A stretch of DNA of 64,000 bases from Liolophura sinensis (GCF_032854445.1 NC_088295.1:3290501-3354500), one strand, 5' to 3'. Positions 12,201 through 23,420 are shown, numbered from the stretch's first letter. A program made the numbers and translations. The notes: generated by a model from the letters alone, not told the origin.

Positions 12201-15200
12201 CTGCTCGTCTGTACCCTACAATATTAGAATACTGCTCGTCTGTACCCTACAATATCAGAATACTGCTCGTCTGTACCCTACAATATCAGAATACTGCTCG
12301 TCTGTACCCTACAATATCAGAATGCTGCTCATGTGTACACTACAATATCAGAATGCTGCTCATCTGTACCCTACAATATCAGAATGCTGCTCGTCTGAAC
12401 CCTACAATATCAGAATATTGCTCATTTGTACCCTACAATATTAGAATACTGCTCGTCTGTACCCTACAATATTAGAATACTGCTCTTATGTACCCTACAG
12501 TATCAGAATACTGCTCGTCTGTACTCTACAATATTAGAATACTGCTCTTCTGTACGCTACAATATCAGAATGCTGCTCATCTGTACCCTACAATATCAGA
12601 ATGCTGCTCATCTGTACCCTACAATATCAGAATGCTGCTCGTCTGTACTCTACAATATCAGAATACTGCTCCTCTGTACCCTACAATATCAGAATGCTGC
12701 TCATATGTACCCTACAATATCAGAATGCTGCTCATATGTACCCTACAATATCAGAATGCTGCTCGTCTGAACCCTACAATATCAGAATATTGCTCATCTG
12801 TACCCTACAATATTAGAATACAGCTTATCTGTACCCTACAGTATCAGAATACTGCTCGTCTGTACTCTGCAATATTAGAATACTGCTCGTCTGTGCCCTG
12901 CAATATTAGAATACTGCTCTTATGTACCCTACAGTATCAGAATACTGCTCGTCTGTACTCTACAATATTAGAATACTGCTCTTCTGTACCCTACAATATC
13001 AGAATGCTGCTCATCTGTACCCTACAATATTAGAATGCTGCTCATCTGTACCCTACAATATCAGAATGCTGCTCGTCTGTACTCTACAATATCAGAATAC
13101 TGCTCCTCTGTACCCTATAATATCAGAATGCTGCTCATATGTACCCTACAATATCAGAATGCTGCTCGTCTGAACCCTACAATATCAGAATATTGCTCAT
13201 CTGTACCCTACAATATTAGAATACAGCTTATCTGTACCCTACAGTATCAGAATACTGCTCGTCTGTACTCTGCAATATTAGAATGCTGCTCGTCTGTGCC
13301 CTACAATATTAGAATACTGCTCTTATGTACCCTACAATATCAGAATACTGCTCGTCTGTACTCTACAATATTAGAATACTGCTCGTCTGTACCCTACAAT
13401 ATCAGAATGCTGCTCTTCTGTACCCTACAATATCAGAATATTGCTCTTCTGTACTCTACAATATCAAATGCTGCTCATCTGTACCCTACAATATCAGAAT
13501 ACTGCTCGTCTGTACCCTACAATACCAGAGTGCTGCTCATCTGTACCCTACAATATCAGAATATTGCTCTTCTGTACCCTACAATATCAAAATGCTGCTC
13601 ATCTGTACACTATAATATCAGAATACTGCTCATCTGTACCCTACAATATCAAAATACTGCTCATCTGTACCCTACAGTATTAGAATACTGCTCGTTTGTA
13701 CCCTACAATATCAGAATGCGTCTCGTCTGTACCCTACAATATTAGAATACTGCTCGTCTGTACCCTACAATATCAGAATACTGCTCGTCTGTACCCTACA
13801 GTATCAGAATACTGCTCGTCTGTACTATACAATATCAGAATACTGATTACCTGTGCCCTACAATATCAGAATACTGCTCCTCTGTACTATACAATATCTG
13901 AATACTGATTACCTGTACCCTACAGTATCAGAATACTGCTCGTCTGTACCCTACAATATCAGAATACTGCTAGTCTGTACTATACAATATCAGAATACTG
14001 ATTACCTGTGCCCTACAATATCAGAATATTGCTCCTCTGTACTATACAATATCTGAATACTGATTGCCTGTACCCTACAATATCAGAATACAGCTCATCT
14101 GTACCCTACAGTATCAGAATACTGCTCGTCTGTACCCTACAATATCAGAATACTGCTCGTCTGTACTCTACAATATCAGAATACTGCTCTTCTGTACCCT
14201 ACAATATCAGAATGCTGCTCATCTGTACCCTACAATATCTGAATACTGATTGCCTGCACCCTACAATATCAGAATGCTTCTCGTCTGTACCCTACAGTAT
14301 CAGAATGCTGCTCGTCTGTACTCTACAATATCAGAATACTGCTCGTCTGTACCCTACAGTATCAGAATACTGATTACCTGTGCCCTACAATATCAGAATA
14401 CTGCTCGTCTGTACTATACAATATCAGAATACTGATTACCTGTGCCCTACAATATCAGAATACTGCTCGTCTGTACTATACAATATCAGAATACTGATTA
14501 CCTGTGCCCTACAATATCAGAACACTGCTCCTCTGTACCTACAATATCAGAATACTGATTACCTGTACCCTACAATATCAGAATACTGCTCGTCTGTACC
14601 CTACAATATCTGAATACTGATTACCTGTGCCCTACAGTATCAGAATACTGCTCCTCTGTACCCTACAGTATCTGAATACTGATTACCTGTACCCTACAAT
14701 ATCAGAATACTGCTCGTCTGTACACTACAATATCAGAATGCTGCTCGTCTGTACACTACAATAACTGAACACTGATTGCCTGTACACTACAATATCAGAA
14801 TACTGCTCCTCTGTACCCTACAATATCAGAATGCTGCTCGTCTGTACCCTACAGTATTAGAATACTGCTCGTCTGTACCCTACAATATCAGAATGCTGCT
14901 CTTCTGTACTCTACAATATCAGAATACTGCTCATCTGTACTCTACAATATCAGAATGCTGCTCATCTGTACCCTACAATATCAGAATGCTGCTCATCTGT
15001 ACCCTACAATATCAGAATGCTGCTCTTCTGAACCCTACAATATCAGAATATTGCTCATCTGTACCCTACAATATTAGAATACTGCTCATCTGTACCCTAC
15101 AGTATCAGAATACTGCTCATCTGTACTCTGCAATATTAGAATGCTGCTCGTCTGTACCCTACAATATTAGAATACTGCTCTTATGTACCCTACAGTATCA

Positions 15201-15800
15201 GAATGCTGCTCGTCTGTACCCTACAGTATCAGAATACTGCTCGTCTGTACCCTACAATATCTGAATACTGATTACCTGTACCCTACAATATCAGAATACT
15301 GCTCGTCTGTACACCACAATATCAGAATGCTGCTCGTCTGTACACTACAATAACTGAATACTGATTACCTGTACACTACAAAATCAGAATACTGCTCCTC
15401 TGTACCCTACAATATCAGAATGCTGCTCGTCTGTACTCTACAATATCAGAATACTGCTCGTCTGTACCCCACAGTATCAGAATACTGTTTGTCTGTACCC
15501 TACAATATCGGAATACTGATTGCCTGTACCCTACAATATCAGAGTGCTGCTCGTCTGTACCGTACAATATCAGATTACTGCTCGTCTGTACTCTACAATA
15601 TCAGAATACTGCCCGTTTATACCCTACAATATCAGAGTGCTGCTCATTTGTACCCTACAATATTAGAATGCTGCTCGTCTGAACCCTACAATATCAGAAT
15701 ATTGCTCGTCTGTACCCTACAATATCAGAATACTGCTCGTCTGTACCCTACAATATCAGAATACTGCTCGGCTGTACCCTACAATATCAGAATACTGCTC
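9219..15800. repeat. 31-bp minisatellite, about 210 copies
   Basis: A 6.5-kb array of a 31-bp unit: CTACAATATCAGAATRCTGC followed by TCGTCTGTACC. The first units (9219-9300) are degenerate. The common changes are at single sites (TCG/TCA/TCT/TCC TCTGTACC; CAGAATA/CAGAATG; CAATATC/CAGTATC/CAATATT). From about 13840 the variant CTGATTACCTGTGCCC alternates with the standard unit, giving a roughly two-unit higher-order pattern. Because 31 is not a multiple of three, any open frame runs through all three phases and makes the same 31-residue repeat; that is why overlapping long frames appear in every plus-strand phase. None has unique coding sequence around it. Confidence 0.97.
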
Positions 15801-15805
15801 ACCTG

Positions 15806-16406
15806 TTCCGTACACTGTGTACTCTGTACCCTACGTTGTGTAGTCTGTACCCTACACTGTGTAGTCTGTACCCTGCGCTGTTTAGTCTGTACCCTACGTT
15901 GTGTAGTCTGTACCCTACACTGTGTAGTCTGTACCCTGCGCTGTGTAGTCTGTACCCTACGCTGTGTAGTCTGTACCCTACGGTGTGTAGTCTGTACCCT
16001 GCGCTGTGTAGTCTGTACCCTACGGTGTGTAGTCTGTACCCTACGGTGTGTAGTCTGTACCCTACGGTGTGTAGTCTGTACCCTACACTGTGTAGTCTGT
16101 ACCCTACACTGTGTAGTCTGTACCCTACGCTGTGTAGTCTGTTCCCTACGGTGTGTAGTCTGTACCCTACGGTGTGTAGTCTGTTTCTTACGGTGTGTAG
16201 TCTGTACCCTACGGTGTGTAGTCTGTTCCCTACGGTGTGTAGTCTGTTCCTTACGGTGTGTAGTCTGTTCCCTACGGTGTGTAGTCTGTACCCTACGGCG
16301 TGTAGTCTGTTCCTTACGGTGTGTAGTCTGTACCCTACGGTGTGTAGTCTGTTCCTTACGGTGTGTAGTCTGTTCCCTACGGTGTGTAGTCTTTTCCCTA
16401 CCGTGT
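15806..16406. repeat. 21-bp minisatellite derived from the 31-bp unit
   Basis: About 28 copies of TGTGTAGTCTGTACCCTACG plus one base, directly joined to the 31-bp array and sharing its GTCTGTACCCTAC core. The sequence between cores is shortened by 10 bp and replaced by a TGTGTA or TGCGCTG motif. The period is seven codons, so the plus frame reads CVVCTLR heptads; the resulting Cys-rich peptide is a by-product of the repeat. Variants TTCCCTAC, TTCCTTAC and TACCCTGC cluster towards the 3' end. Confidence 0.95.
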
Positions 16407-16690
16407 CAGAACAATGATAGCATGTAATTTGCAGAGTCAGAATACTGCTTGTCTGTATCCTATAGCATATGAATACTGCTTGTCTGTATCCTATAGCATA
16501 TGAATACTGCTCGTCTCTACCCTACAGCATTAGAATACAGCTTGTCTGCACACTCCAGTATTACAATAGGCCTACTGTTCGTCTGTAACATACAGTAGCA
16601 GAGTACTGCTCGTCTGTATATCCTGCAGTATTAGAATACTGCTTATCTGTACCATACAATATCAGAATACCACTCATCTGTACTCAGTAT
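16407..16690. repeat. degenerate tail of the 31-bp array
   Basis: Decayed units with the ACTGCTYGTCTGTA core recognisable at about 16440, 16475, 16506, 16580 and 16610, but unequal spacing and many changes. This is the old edge of the array. The right flank (TCAGGTTGTGGATAATGC) matches the right flank of the copy-B array near 24855-24880. Confidence 0.8.
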
Positions 16691-16699
16691 CAGGTTGTG

Positions 16700-18270
16700 G
16701 ATAATGCTTGGGTCTGTCAGCATGTGGCCATTACGTGACCGCTGTGTATTGCCGGCCTACCAAGTACTTTGTTGTGGTTAATTCTTTCGCTGTACTGTCC
16801 TTGCCTTAGCATCAAAGTTGTATTTATTACACCTTGAATGATTTGAGCAAGAAAAGCATCTGTATTATTTTATGTAATTGTTTTTCGAATACCGTTCCCT
16901 GTTTCATTCACTGTACAATCAGACATGGTTAAGTGAACCATCCTTTTTTTCTTTTTCACTAGCTGTCCATGTCATTGGCTATATAATAGATACTTACCTT
17001 ACTAATAGTTGTAATTTGGCAAGTATGCAAATTACCTGGGTCTTGTGCAGGATACGATTTAGTACTTGGGCCCTTCCCACTTGGTTTCTTGGTTATATTC
17101 GGGGGCTCGTGTGATGTCCTGAAGATTATTATTTACGTCTCCTCGTTTCTAGAATGACATATATAACGCCTTGGTCATGAGTACATGAGTGTTATTAGTA
17201 TATACCGAAGACATCCGGATACCTGCCTTTGTCTTCCTTGCTGCCATTTACAGAGATAGCGCCTGTTCTGCAACCTGTGTGAATAACCCGGAAATGACAA
17301 CTTACTTCCCGTTACAAATACATACGCTGATCCCTATAGTCCACTAATCACGCCATGGTAGGCAAGTGGCTCCATGAGTATATGTTCACAGACCATATGC
17401 CAACATTGTTTGTCATTCTGTACTGCGTTAGACACCCAGCCGACGCAATATTAATCTAGGTCTAAAGCAGTTGTCCTTAATGAATAACAACGATAGATAT
17501 AAAGAGAAAATGTATCTGTCTGAATTTCATTTCGAATTTTCCCGTAGGTACCGTTTCATTGAGGGTATTATTGATTTTTTGACAGCCCAGTGAAATGGTG
17601 AAACAGAAAACAGAACTCTGACGGCTTTTATGCGGTGCTTTAATGTTTCAATAATTGAGTACAACTTCAAACGAGATCTTGGCGTTCAAGAGAGCATAGG
17701 TAAGAATATGGTCACGATGTGTGCCTGGTGTAAACCCGTAGCCATTGTCCCACGGGGTCCTCGTCTGGATAACACAAACCTCGCGGGAATTCCACTCAGC
17801 CAGCACTTCAGTGAGGGATTAGTACATTTGAGAATGGTTCGGACAAGTTCTACTTACACTACCATCTCAGTTCAAGCATTGTCATCAACATCATGCTTGT
17901 AGTTAAGCTCATAAGACGATTAACGTCTTTTCTATCTCTAGACAATCCGATGGCACAACTGTACAGGAAGTTTCTGGATGAACTTACGGACATTTAAACC
18001 CCACACTCTATTCATGGGTATCAAATTACCAATGGTTATTTTTTCTGTCAACTGATGAATTCTTGATTGAATGATTGATAGGTTTTTTCTTAGAGGGTAT
18101 GAGTGAAATATTATTTATTTACCTTTATATTAAAACGATGTTGACATTAAGTCCACCGCTATGGCAACAGATCGTGGCCACCGTCACCGGCATGTCGGCA
18201 TGTAACATGGACTAAGATTTCGTTAGTATCGTCGGGCCCTCTGTGGTCAAGGGAGTTACCACGCCACCTC
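16700..18270. other. right flank of copy A, no gene
   Basis: Matches 24860-26110 of copy B in order. The best-conserved part is 17730-17950 (for example GTCCCACGGGGTCCTCGTCT). The frame 17630-17902 is not kept intact in copy B, so it is unlikely to be coding. Confidence 0.45.
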
Positions 18271-18274
18271 GGCG

Positions 18275-18345
18275 CGATGACTAAGCAGCCTCGCACCAAT
18301 GAGATCGCTGTAAGTTCAAGTCCAGCTCATGCTGATTTCATTGTA
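18275..18345 (+). mobile_element. SINE head fragment
   Basis: CACCAATGAGATCGCTGTAA followed by GTTCAAGTCCAGCTCATGCT is the downstream half of the tRNA-like head seen in the SINE at 54239-54360, including its B-box-like GTTCAAGTCC. The upstream half is scrambled (ACGCCACCTCGGCGCGATGA). The matching place in copy B (near 26100-26170) lacks it, so it inserted or was captured after the duplication. Confidence 0.6.
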
Positions 18346-19019
18346 GACGTGTGCAATCATAATGCCATTCTCAGCGGAATCCGGTGCCCATGATGCGGAA
18401 AATCAATAAGCTGCTATCTACATGTACATAGTATATGAGAAATTATCCCTAAGTCTGTTAGTTGACTTAACTATTCAAGCCCAGAAAGCCACAACAACAG
18501 GTGATCAGCTGGAGACGTCCCCGAACATGGGCTCAAACAGTGTGATGCTGTGCACAGCCCTAGAACCCACTGTGTTCTGTGGAGAGAATTCCTATTCAAA
18601 CAAATCATCTTGTGTGTAAAATATGAAGATAACAACAAATACTGAGACAGCGATGTCAGCTGATATGGAAAATCATGGAACCTAAAATGTTAATACAAAA
18701 GGACAGCGCAGGAAACTGGACCGAGTTCCGGGTTAGTAACTGTAATAATTCAGAGCGGCTAATGTTGAACCTGTGCTAGGAATATGTATATTTGATTAAC
18801 TGATCCCTGTTTCTGGTGCATTCAATCAAGGCTTTCATGTGTGATGATTCCATATGGTTCGAAATTGATGTACGTTGTGCTTGTGCTTATTAGCTTCTTA
18901 CCATGTACATGAGGTTAGCTTTTGAAACGGCCTTGTCAAAATGGTTCCAGTGTCCGATGATTAGGCATACTTAAACATATCTGAGCGTTTATCTGATGTA
19001 CAGTTATCAAAGCGTCACA

Positions 19020-19440
19020 CCATCCCGTCACAAAGCTGTGGTTCATTACAGCACTACATTTTAAAACAATTTATCTTATGAAACAAATGACAAAAGGGTG
19101 CAGAATAGCTGTCAGTTACGGGATATTATTTATTTATTTATTTCACTGCTGTTTTAAGCCGTTGACAGTATTTAACGTCTGCAGGTCTTAAACCAAAAGC
19201 GCATACTGAGCGGACTCCAGACTTCCGATGAAACTGTGAAGATATGTGTACCTTTTTTCATTTTTCTACCTAATGTTTCAATCTACCACCTGTGTAACTA
19301 CTGAATCAACAATTAAAGTGAGATATTAGACACAATGTTTCCTTCCTCCACTGGTAACTGTGTCCGAAACACTGATTTGGCCACACCTGCATTGGTGAAT
19401 TAGTGCGAACTATGGCTGTGAATCTGTAGCAGGATATCAG
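19020..19440. other. unplaced non-coding stretch in copy B
   Basis: AT-rich DNA with a short (TTTA)n run near 19130; only weakly alignable to copy A. No gene seen. Confidence 0.4.
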
Positions 19441-20719
19441 ACAGAATAAATCAATCAATATTGATCTACAGAGAGGATAGCAGAAGGGTCAGAATGCTAA
19501 CGAACACAGCAAATAATAATTTTTGACAGTGATTTTAAAATAGTTTAATTGAGCAAAGTGTTGAGCAATAGAATCAAATAACGCTCTGTCTCCTCCTAGA
19601 TCGTGACTGATGGATTGCTACCTAAATAAATAAAACATGTCACATCTAGTGCCGTCGTCCTTCTTGGAAATGGGAGTGAATTAATCTCTCCTAAAAGCTT
19701 TAGGTTATGTTGTGTTTTATTTGTCACGCTTTTCCAGGTCCGGCTTCAACAAAAATCCAAGAGTACGTCAGACTTCGTGAGGGCGCATTTTATAATGATG
19801 TAAACATCTCGGAACGAGATTAAAATGGCAAATAAATAATGAAAAATTGTCTGCTCACATTGGCTTCAAACTCTTGTCATGTCCGATCAGGGAAGTCTGT
19901 ACAAGTACTTTTCAAAGGAGACAAGAGTGTAAACCGTGCTAGTACAGAAAATGACGACTTAACGTGAAATGTGCTGCGAGGCGTAAACACACTAAAACAG
20001 AGTGGCACACTTGTTTGTGGCCATGAACGACAAATGTAGCGGTACTGTCTGAGTGCTTATGCGAGAGGAGTTAAACGGAACATTCGACACATACCGTAAA
20101 AACTCTTAAGTCTGTGCATGTAGATAATGTGTTTATTGTTGGACTTGAACAGCTAAGTCAATCGTTTTTGGAACTGGACGTCCAAAGTTGTTCTCCATGA
20201 TACACAGTTCTCTCGGTTCAACCATGTATGACCGCAATCCAACACAAAATATCACAAATAGTACGAACACACCAGGAATAATTTACACGTATGGCATCTC
20301 CAGTCAAGTAACAAAGCATGAGGTATCTCTCATATGGTTAGAAGAAAGGCAAGGAAGGCAGATGTACAAGCTAGCACACTGAGTTCTGTTCTTCCAACTG
20401 TACAAGATTCCCGCACGGGCGCGTATACAGTGATAGACATAGGTACAGTATGACGTTAGTGTGACGTACGTATATGATGAAACACCACATTTCCCCTCTT
20501 GTAAAGACTTGGTTTTTGTTAACATGTGCTCACTGTAACAGATGCGTAAAAACATGGAATGAAATCATTATCGAAAAAGAAATGCTGTTTCTCACTAGAC
20601 ATTTAACAACACCTGTTAACTGTTGCGGTATAAAACAATACATCGATCCACTTACCTACCCATAATAAAATCCTTAGTCCTAGCTGGAGGGTTTCTTACA
20701 CGTGGATTTCTTATTGGCT

Positions 20720-20930
20720 GTGAGCTAACAGGGTAGGATTGGTTGGATCGACAGTTGCAATGTATTATCATTTCCCTCTCGACTAAGAGAATCTACTGGT
20801 CGATAGAGCGGAAAAATATATTTCTGGTTCCATTTCTGACCGTTGGCCATGACGCACGTGTGTGGACCAATCTGTTTCCCAACTGCAGTAGGAAAAATGT
20901 ATTTACTTTCGCCTTTCATAACTGATCATG
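20720..20930 (-). pseudogene. possible end of gypsy-like pol
   Basis: A minus-strand frame (about 64 codons, 20919-20725) downstream of the integrase relic contains IGPHTCVMANGQKWNQKYIF, which resembles the short basic segment ending many gypsy pol proteins (a 'displayed on template, W-rich, then R/K-x-I/L' pattern). The assignment rests on position and loose resemblance. Confidence 0.35.
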
Positions 20931-21079
20931 GTTTCTAAATTCGAACAGGGTCACCTAGTCCAAATTTTCTGGACTTAATCGAATTCTGTATTTGATAAGT
21001 GTGTTTAGCTTGATTCTGGAGTTTTTTCAAATTGCTGCTCAGTGTCGTCTGGAGTGAGCGAACGGGGAGAGTTTGCCAA

Positions 21080-21400
21080 GTTGAGATCTCGACTTTGGAC
21101 TTTACTATTTCCTCCGGGGTGATAAAGGGATGAATCCTAGTACTTTATATTGACAGCTCTAAGGAATTTTTCATATTCCTGCAATACTAGCTGCGGACCG
21201 TTATCTGAAACGATCTTGTCAGGGTAGCCTTCCCGACTGAAAATAGTTGTCAAAAAAATTAAATTCAGTTTTAGTGGTAATGTCGGAGACAAACGCAACT
21301 TCTGGCCATTTGCTACAGTTATCGATCAGTGAAATCAAAAATCTTTCTGAAATAGGTGTAGAATAATCTGGACAAACACAGGAGTAACTCGTGTAACGGC
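21080..21400 (-). pseudogene. gypsy-like integrase core, frameshifted
   Basis: Read on the minus strand from about 21345, this encodes the typical integrase catalytic core of Ty3/gypsy elements: a SKWPEV segment after the first catalytic Asp region, then in another frame a DNGPQ motif (second catalytic Asp, near 21195-21215), then a YHPGGN segment near 21110-21130. At least one frameshift separates SKWPEV from DNGPQ, and a stop lies just after the DNGPQ block. It is a dead copy. A functional integrase would join retroelement cDNA to host DNA in the nucleus. Confidence 0.8.
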
Positions 21401-21416
21401 AGATTTATCAAATTAT

Positions 21417-21549
21417 TTATTTATTTATTTGATTGATTGGCGTTTTACGCCGCACTCAAGAATATTTCACTTATACGACGGCGGCCAGCATTATGGTGGA
21501 TGGAAACCCACGAGCATCCGCAGGTTGTTGGCAGACCTTCCCACGTACG
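21417..21549 (-). mobile_element. SINE tail inserted in the gypsy relic
   Basis: Reads (TTTA)n then GATTGGCGTTTTACGCCGCA and CTCAAGAATATTTCACTTAT, on to GGCAGACCTTCCCACG, i.e. the 3' portion of the molluscan tRNA-SINE on the minus strand. It is bracketed by TATCAAATTAT (21406-21416) and TATCAAATAAT (21550-21560), an 11-bp target duplication with one change. It sits between the gag and integrase relics, so it is younger than the gypsy-like insertion. The tRNA-like head is absent (5' truncation). Confidence 0.88.
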
Positions 21550-21599
21550 TATCAAATAATTGACATGTAGCAGAACTTTTCACTAAATCTGTTATCTAT

Positions 21600-22230
21600 T
21601 GGTCCATCTTTGGCCACCCGGTAAAGATTGGTGATCCACAACTGCAGCACTTTTTGGAACCTTTGGACTGTTTCCAGACTGGTTGCCTGATTGTTTGCTT
21701 AACTTTGGTACCGTTAACTGCTAAACAAACTTTGCCAGGGTCGGAAATTCCAGGGATAAATTTTGACTCAGTTTCAATCTAACGAACAATTTTAATCTCC
21801 TTATGCAGTTTGAGACCTAGGTCCAACAACAGGAGTCCAAAGATTCTGTTGTTGTTGGTTTTCTCAATAAGCTGATCTAACATTTCCTCCCAGTTCTTCA
21901 TGTACGAAAGTTACATGAAGAAGCTAATTCACGGAGAGCAGTCATATAACTGTTAGCAGTTACGCTCTGCACTGACACTCACCGTAGGCGCGAAATTTGC
22001 CTGGAGGGTAGCCATTGCTCTCGAGGAAGAACTGTCGGGGTTTTCACCTTGTAAGGGCAGTGTGTAGAAAATTCTTTCCCCCCAGCTTCCAGTGAATGTA
22101 AATGAACAGCCTCTCGGCATACGCCTCATCTTTGTCACTGGCAAGCAAGTAATTTTTAAATGGACGTTTCCAGTGCGGCTAGTGTATGGTTGATTCGCCA
22201 GGAGTAGGTAAAAACGGGACGGGTGCATCA
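21600..22230 (-). pseudogene. gypsy-like gag relic, frameshifted
   Basis: On the minus strand from about 22225 down to 21600 the translation follows the gag order of Ty3/gypsy elements: a WKRPFKNYLLAS-type N-terminal segment, then in another frame GERIFYTLPLQGE and ATLQANFAP, then TALRELASSCNF, an EEMLDQL...LLLDLGL segment, QIETE-like sequence after a stop, and a broken CCHC zinc knuckle (CCSCG). Gag packages retroelement RNA in particles. At least two frameshifts and a stop make it inactive. The open frame 22258-21953 (101 codons) covers only the middle part. Confidence 0.7.
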
Positions 22231-22418
22231 ATCCGCGAACAAGCCATCTCGACCACATCTCATATAATGATTCATAACATACAGTTAAATTTCTTACCCA
22301 GTCATAATTCGGGTGAGTTCAAATTCTCAAGAAGACAACTCTATCTAGTGCACGAGTTTAGGCTTCATGTGCGGTAAATGATACTAAGCAACAAAGAGTT
22401 GTATTGAAAGTTAGACCA

Positions 22419-22628
22419 TCAGTGGTTACAATTCAATAACAAATATTCATGTGGTAGCAGATTGTCAATAGGTTCAGCTTCGTAGATAAGCGAGCTTTGG
22501 AATCCACTGGCAGGATGATTCACAAATATATACGCAGTACCTATCAATGGAGCACAATCACCTGAACACACTAGGGCGATTGACCATCCAACAATCTGCC
22601 AAATATTACAATAAAGCCGAACAAACAT
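22419..22628 (-). CDS. candidate exon (copy B partner of 7915-8147)
   Basis: A 69-codon minus-strand frame beginning MFVRLYCNIWQIVGWSIALV, nearly the same as the copy-A frame. In the shared part the changes are Ser/Ala/Ser positions to Gly and Pro, Pro to Leu and Gly to Glu; one nucleotide change is silent. The copy-A acceptor candidate (TTTCCAG) reads TTTCCAT here, so if that splice site is real, copy B has lost it. Unknown product. Confidence 0.22.
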   Translation of the reverse strand: MFVRLYCNIWQIVGWSIALVCSGDCAPLIGTAYIFVNHPASGFQSSLIYEAEPIDNLLPHEYLLLNCNH

Positions 22629-22794
22629 CCGAAAATGCCGGTAATCGGCAATTGTTCATCATAAACTTCAATGGAAATTCATTTCGATTAGACCCGTTTC
22701 TACCAAAGACGCGGATTTATGGCTATAGTGAAATCCCTTGAGATTTAAGGCATGGTGGGATCAATACATTTTATATCTTATATCTAGAATTTAC

Positions 22795-22889
22795 CAAACT
22801 CGCCCGGTGCTGGTAACTTGGCTAAACACTGATATGCTGATGGAGATGTCCTTTGTTGGAGTGATGAGTTTTCCCCAGCGTCCCTCTGC
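22795..22889 (-). CDS. candidate internal exon (copy B partner of 8291-8385)
   Basis: Same 95-bp length and same candidate acceptor (CCTGGTAG) and donor (TTTG/GTAAAT) as copy A, with the frame open throughout. Changes relative to copy A are mostly conservative up to the last few codons. Unknown product. Confidence 0.22.
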
Positions 22890-23034
22890 CTACCAGGGCT
22901 CAGATATACCGTTACCACGCCACACACACACACACATCTAATTTACATCCACTGGACATCTGCCAAAGCAAAATGTAATAAATGCAGTTTCGTTTGTTGC
23001 CATTTCAGAAAGATAATGAAATCATACCGTATGG

Positions 23035-23420
23035 TCGTAACGTTGCTAGTTTCACTTAGATTTATAGGTAGGCTTTTTCATTTTTATTTTATTTTTTGTT
23101 TCCCTCTTTCTGGGATAGGCATTATACTATTGTAAAAGCGTCCATTCGGAAAAGTCACAGCCTGGCGGCAGGTGTCATTAATGTCAGGGAACATTGCGAT
23201 TTTCAATTAAATTGATAGGTAGGTTTTTTAATTTTCTTTTTTTTTTTGTTTTGTTTTGTTTTGTTTTTTTTTTGCGGGGGGGGTGTTTATTTTCCTCTTT
23301 CTGTCAGTTCTCAAATCATATAAATTTAAAAGACAAAACATCCGATTTTGGGCATTATACTATTGTAAAACCGTTTATTCGGAAAGACCCCAGCCCGGCG
23401 GCAGGCGTCGGCTCTTACAT
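23035..23420. repeat. local tandem duplication inside copy B
   Basis: The segment with TTGCTAGTTTCACTTAGATT, the T-rich run, TTTCCCTCTTTCTG, GGCATTATACTATTGTAAAA and CAGCCTGGCGGCAGGTGTC (about 23040-23180) is repeated at 23195-23415, while copy A has it once (8495-8670). The second copy carries a longer T-rich tract, TTTTG repeats and a G-run (23235-23283). Confidence 0.8.

Larger units (their letters stand above)
5700..18720. repeat. segmental duplication, copy A
   Basis: This stretch aligns by eye, in order and orientation, with 18870-27370. Anchors include 5810-5880 with 18955-19015, 6715-7250 with 19475-20030, 7650-8420 with 20240-22925 (interrupted), 17730-17950 with 25425-25790, and 18420-18640 with 27015-27300. 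Identity varies from perhaps 75-80% in most parts to about 97% in two short blocks near 8.0 and 8.35 kb. Copy A is longer because of the 7.4-kb minisatellite. Both boundaries are approximate. Confidence 0.85.
20338..22258 (-). mobile_element. gypsy-like LTR-retrotransposon fragment, internally deleted
   Basis: In copy A the sequence runs through TCTCTCATATAATAATTG (about 7733-7750). In copy B the same point is split: left junction TATCTCTCATAT at 20327-20338, right junction CATCTCATATAATG at about 22256. The 8 bp TCTCATAT occur at both junctions, as expected for a target duplication, though gypsy elements usually make 4-6 bp. Minus-strand relics inside read, in order, gag, then a gap holding a SINE, then integrase and a possible pol end. 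Protease, reverse transcriptase and RNase H are missing. I found no LTR pair, so it may have arrived as an already deleted fragment. Confidence 0.7.

Noticed and set aside
9500-15264. Many overlapping open frames of 60-288 codons with 31-residue repeats
   Set aside because: They are read-through of the 31-bp array. A 31-bp unit without stops is open in all three phases, and no unique coding sequence or splice context flanks them.
15420-16427. 335-codon frame with CVVCTLR heptads (Cys-rich protein)
   Set aside because: It joins the 31-bp and 21-bp arrays; composition follows from the repeat. A parallel frame (15836-16417) is equally open.
9219-16690. CRISPR-like array (short repeats at regular spacing)
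   Set aside because: Units are contiguous with no unique spacers, no cas genes are near, and the DNA is eukaryotic.
19125-19165. SINE tail suggested by a (TTTA)n run and GTTTTAAGCCG
   Set aside because: Only the A/T-rich run and a few bases match; the diagnostic CAAGAATATTTCACTTATAC block is absent.
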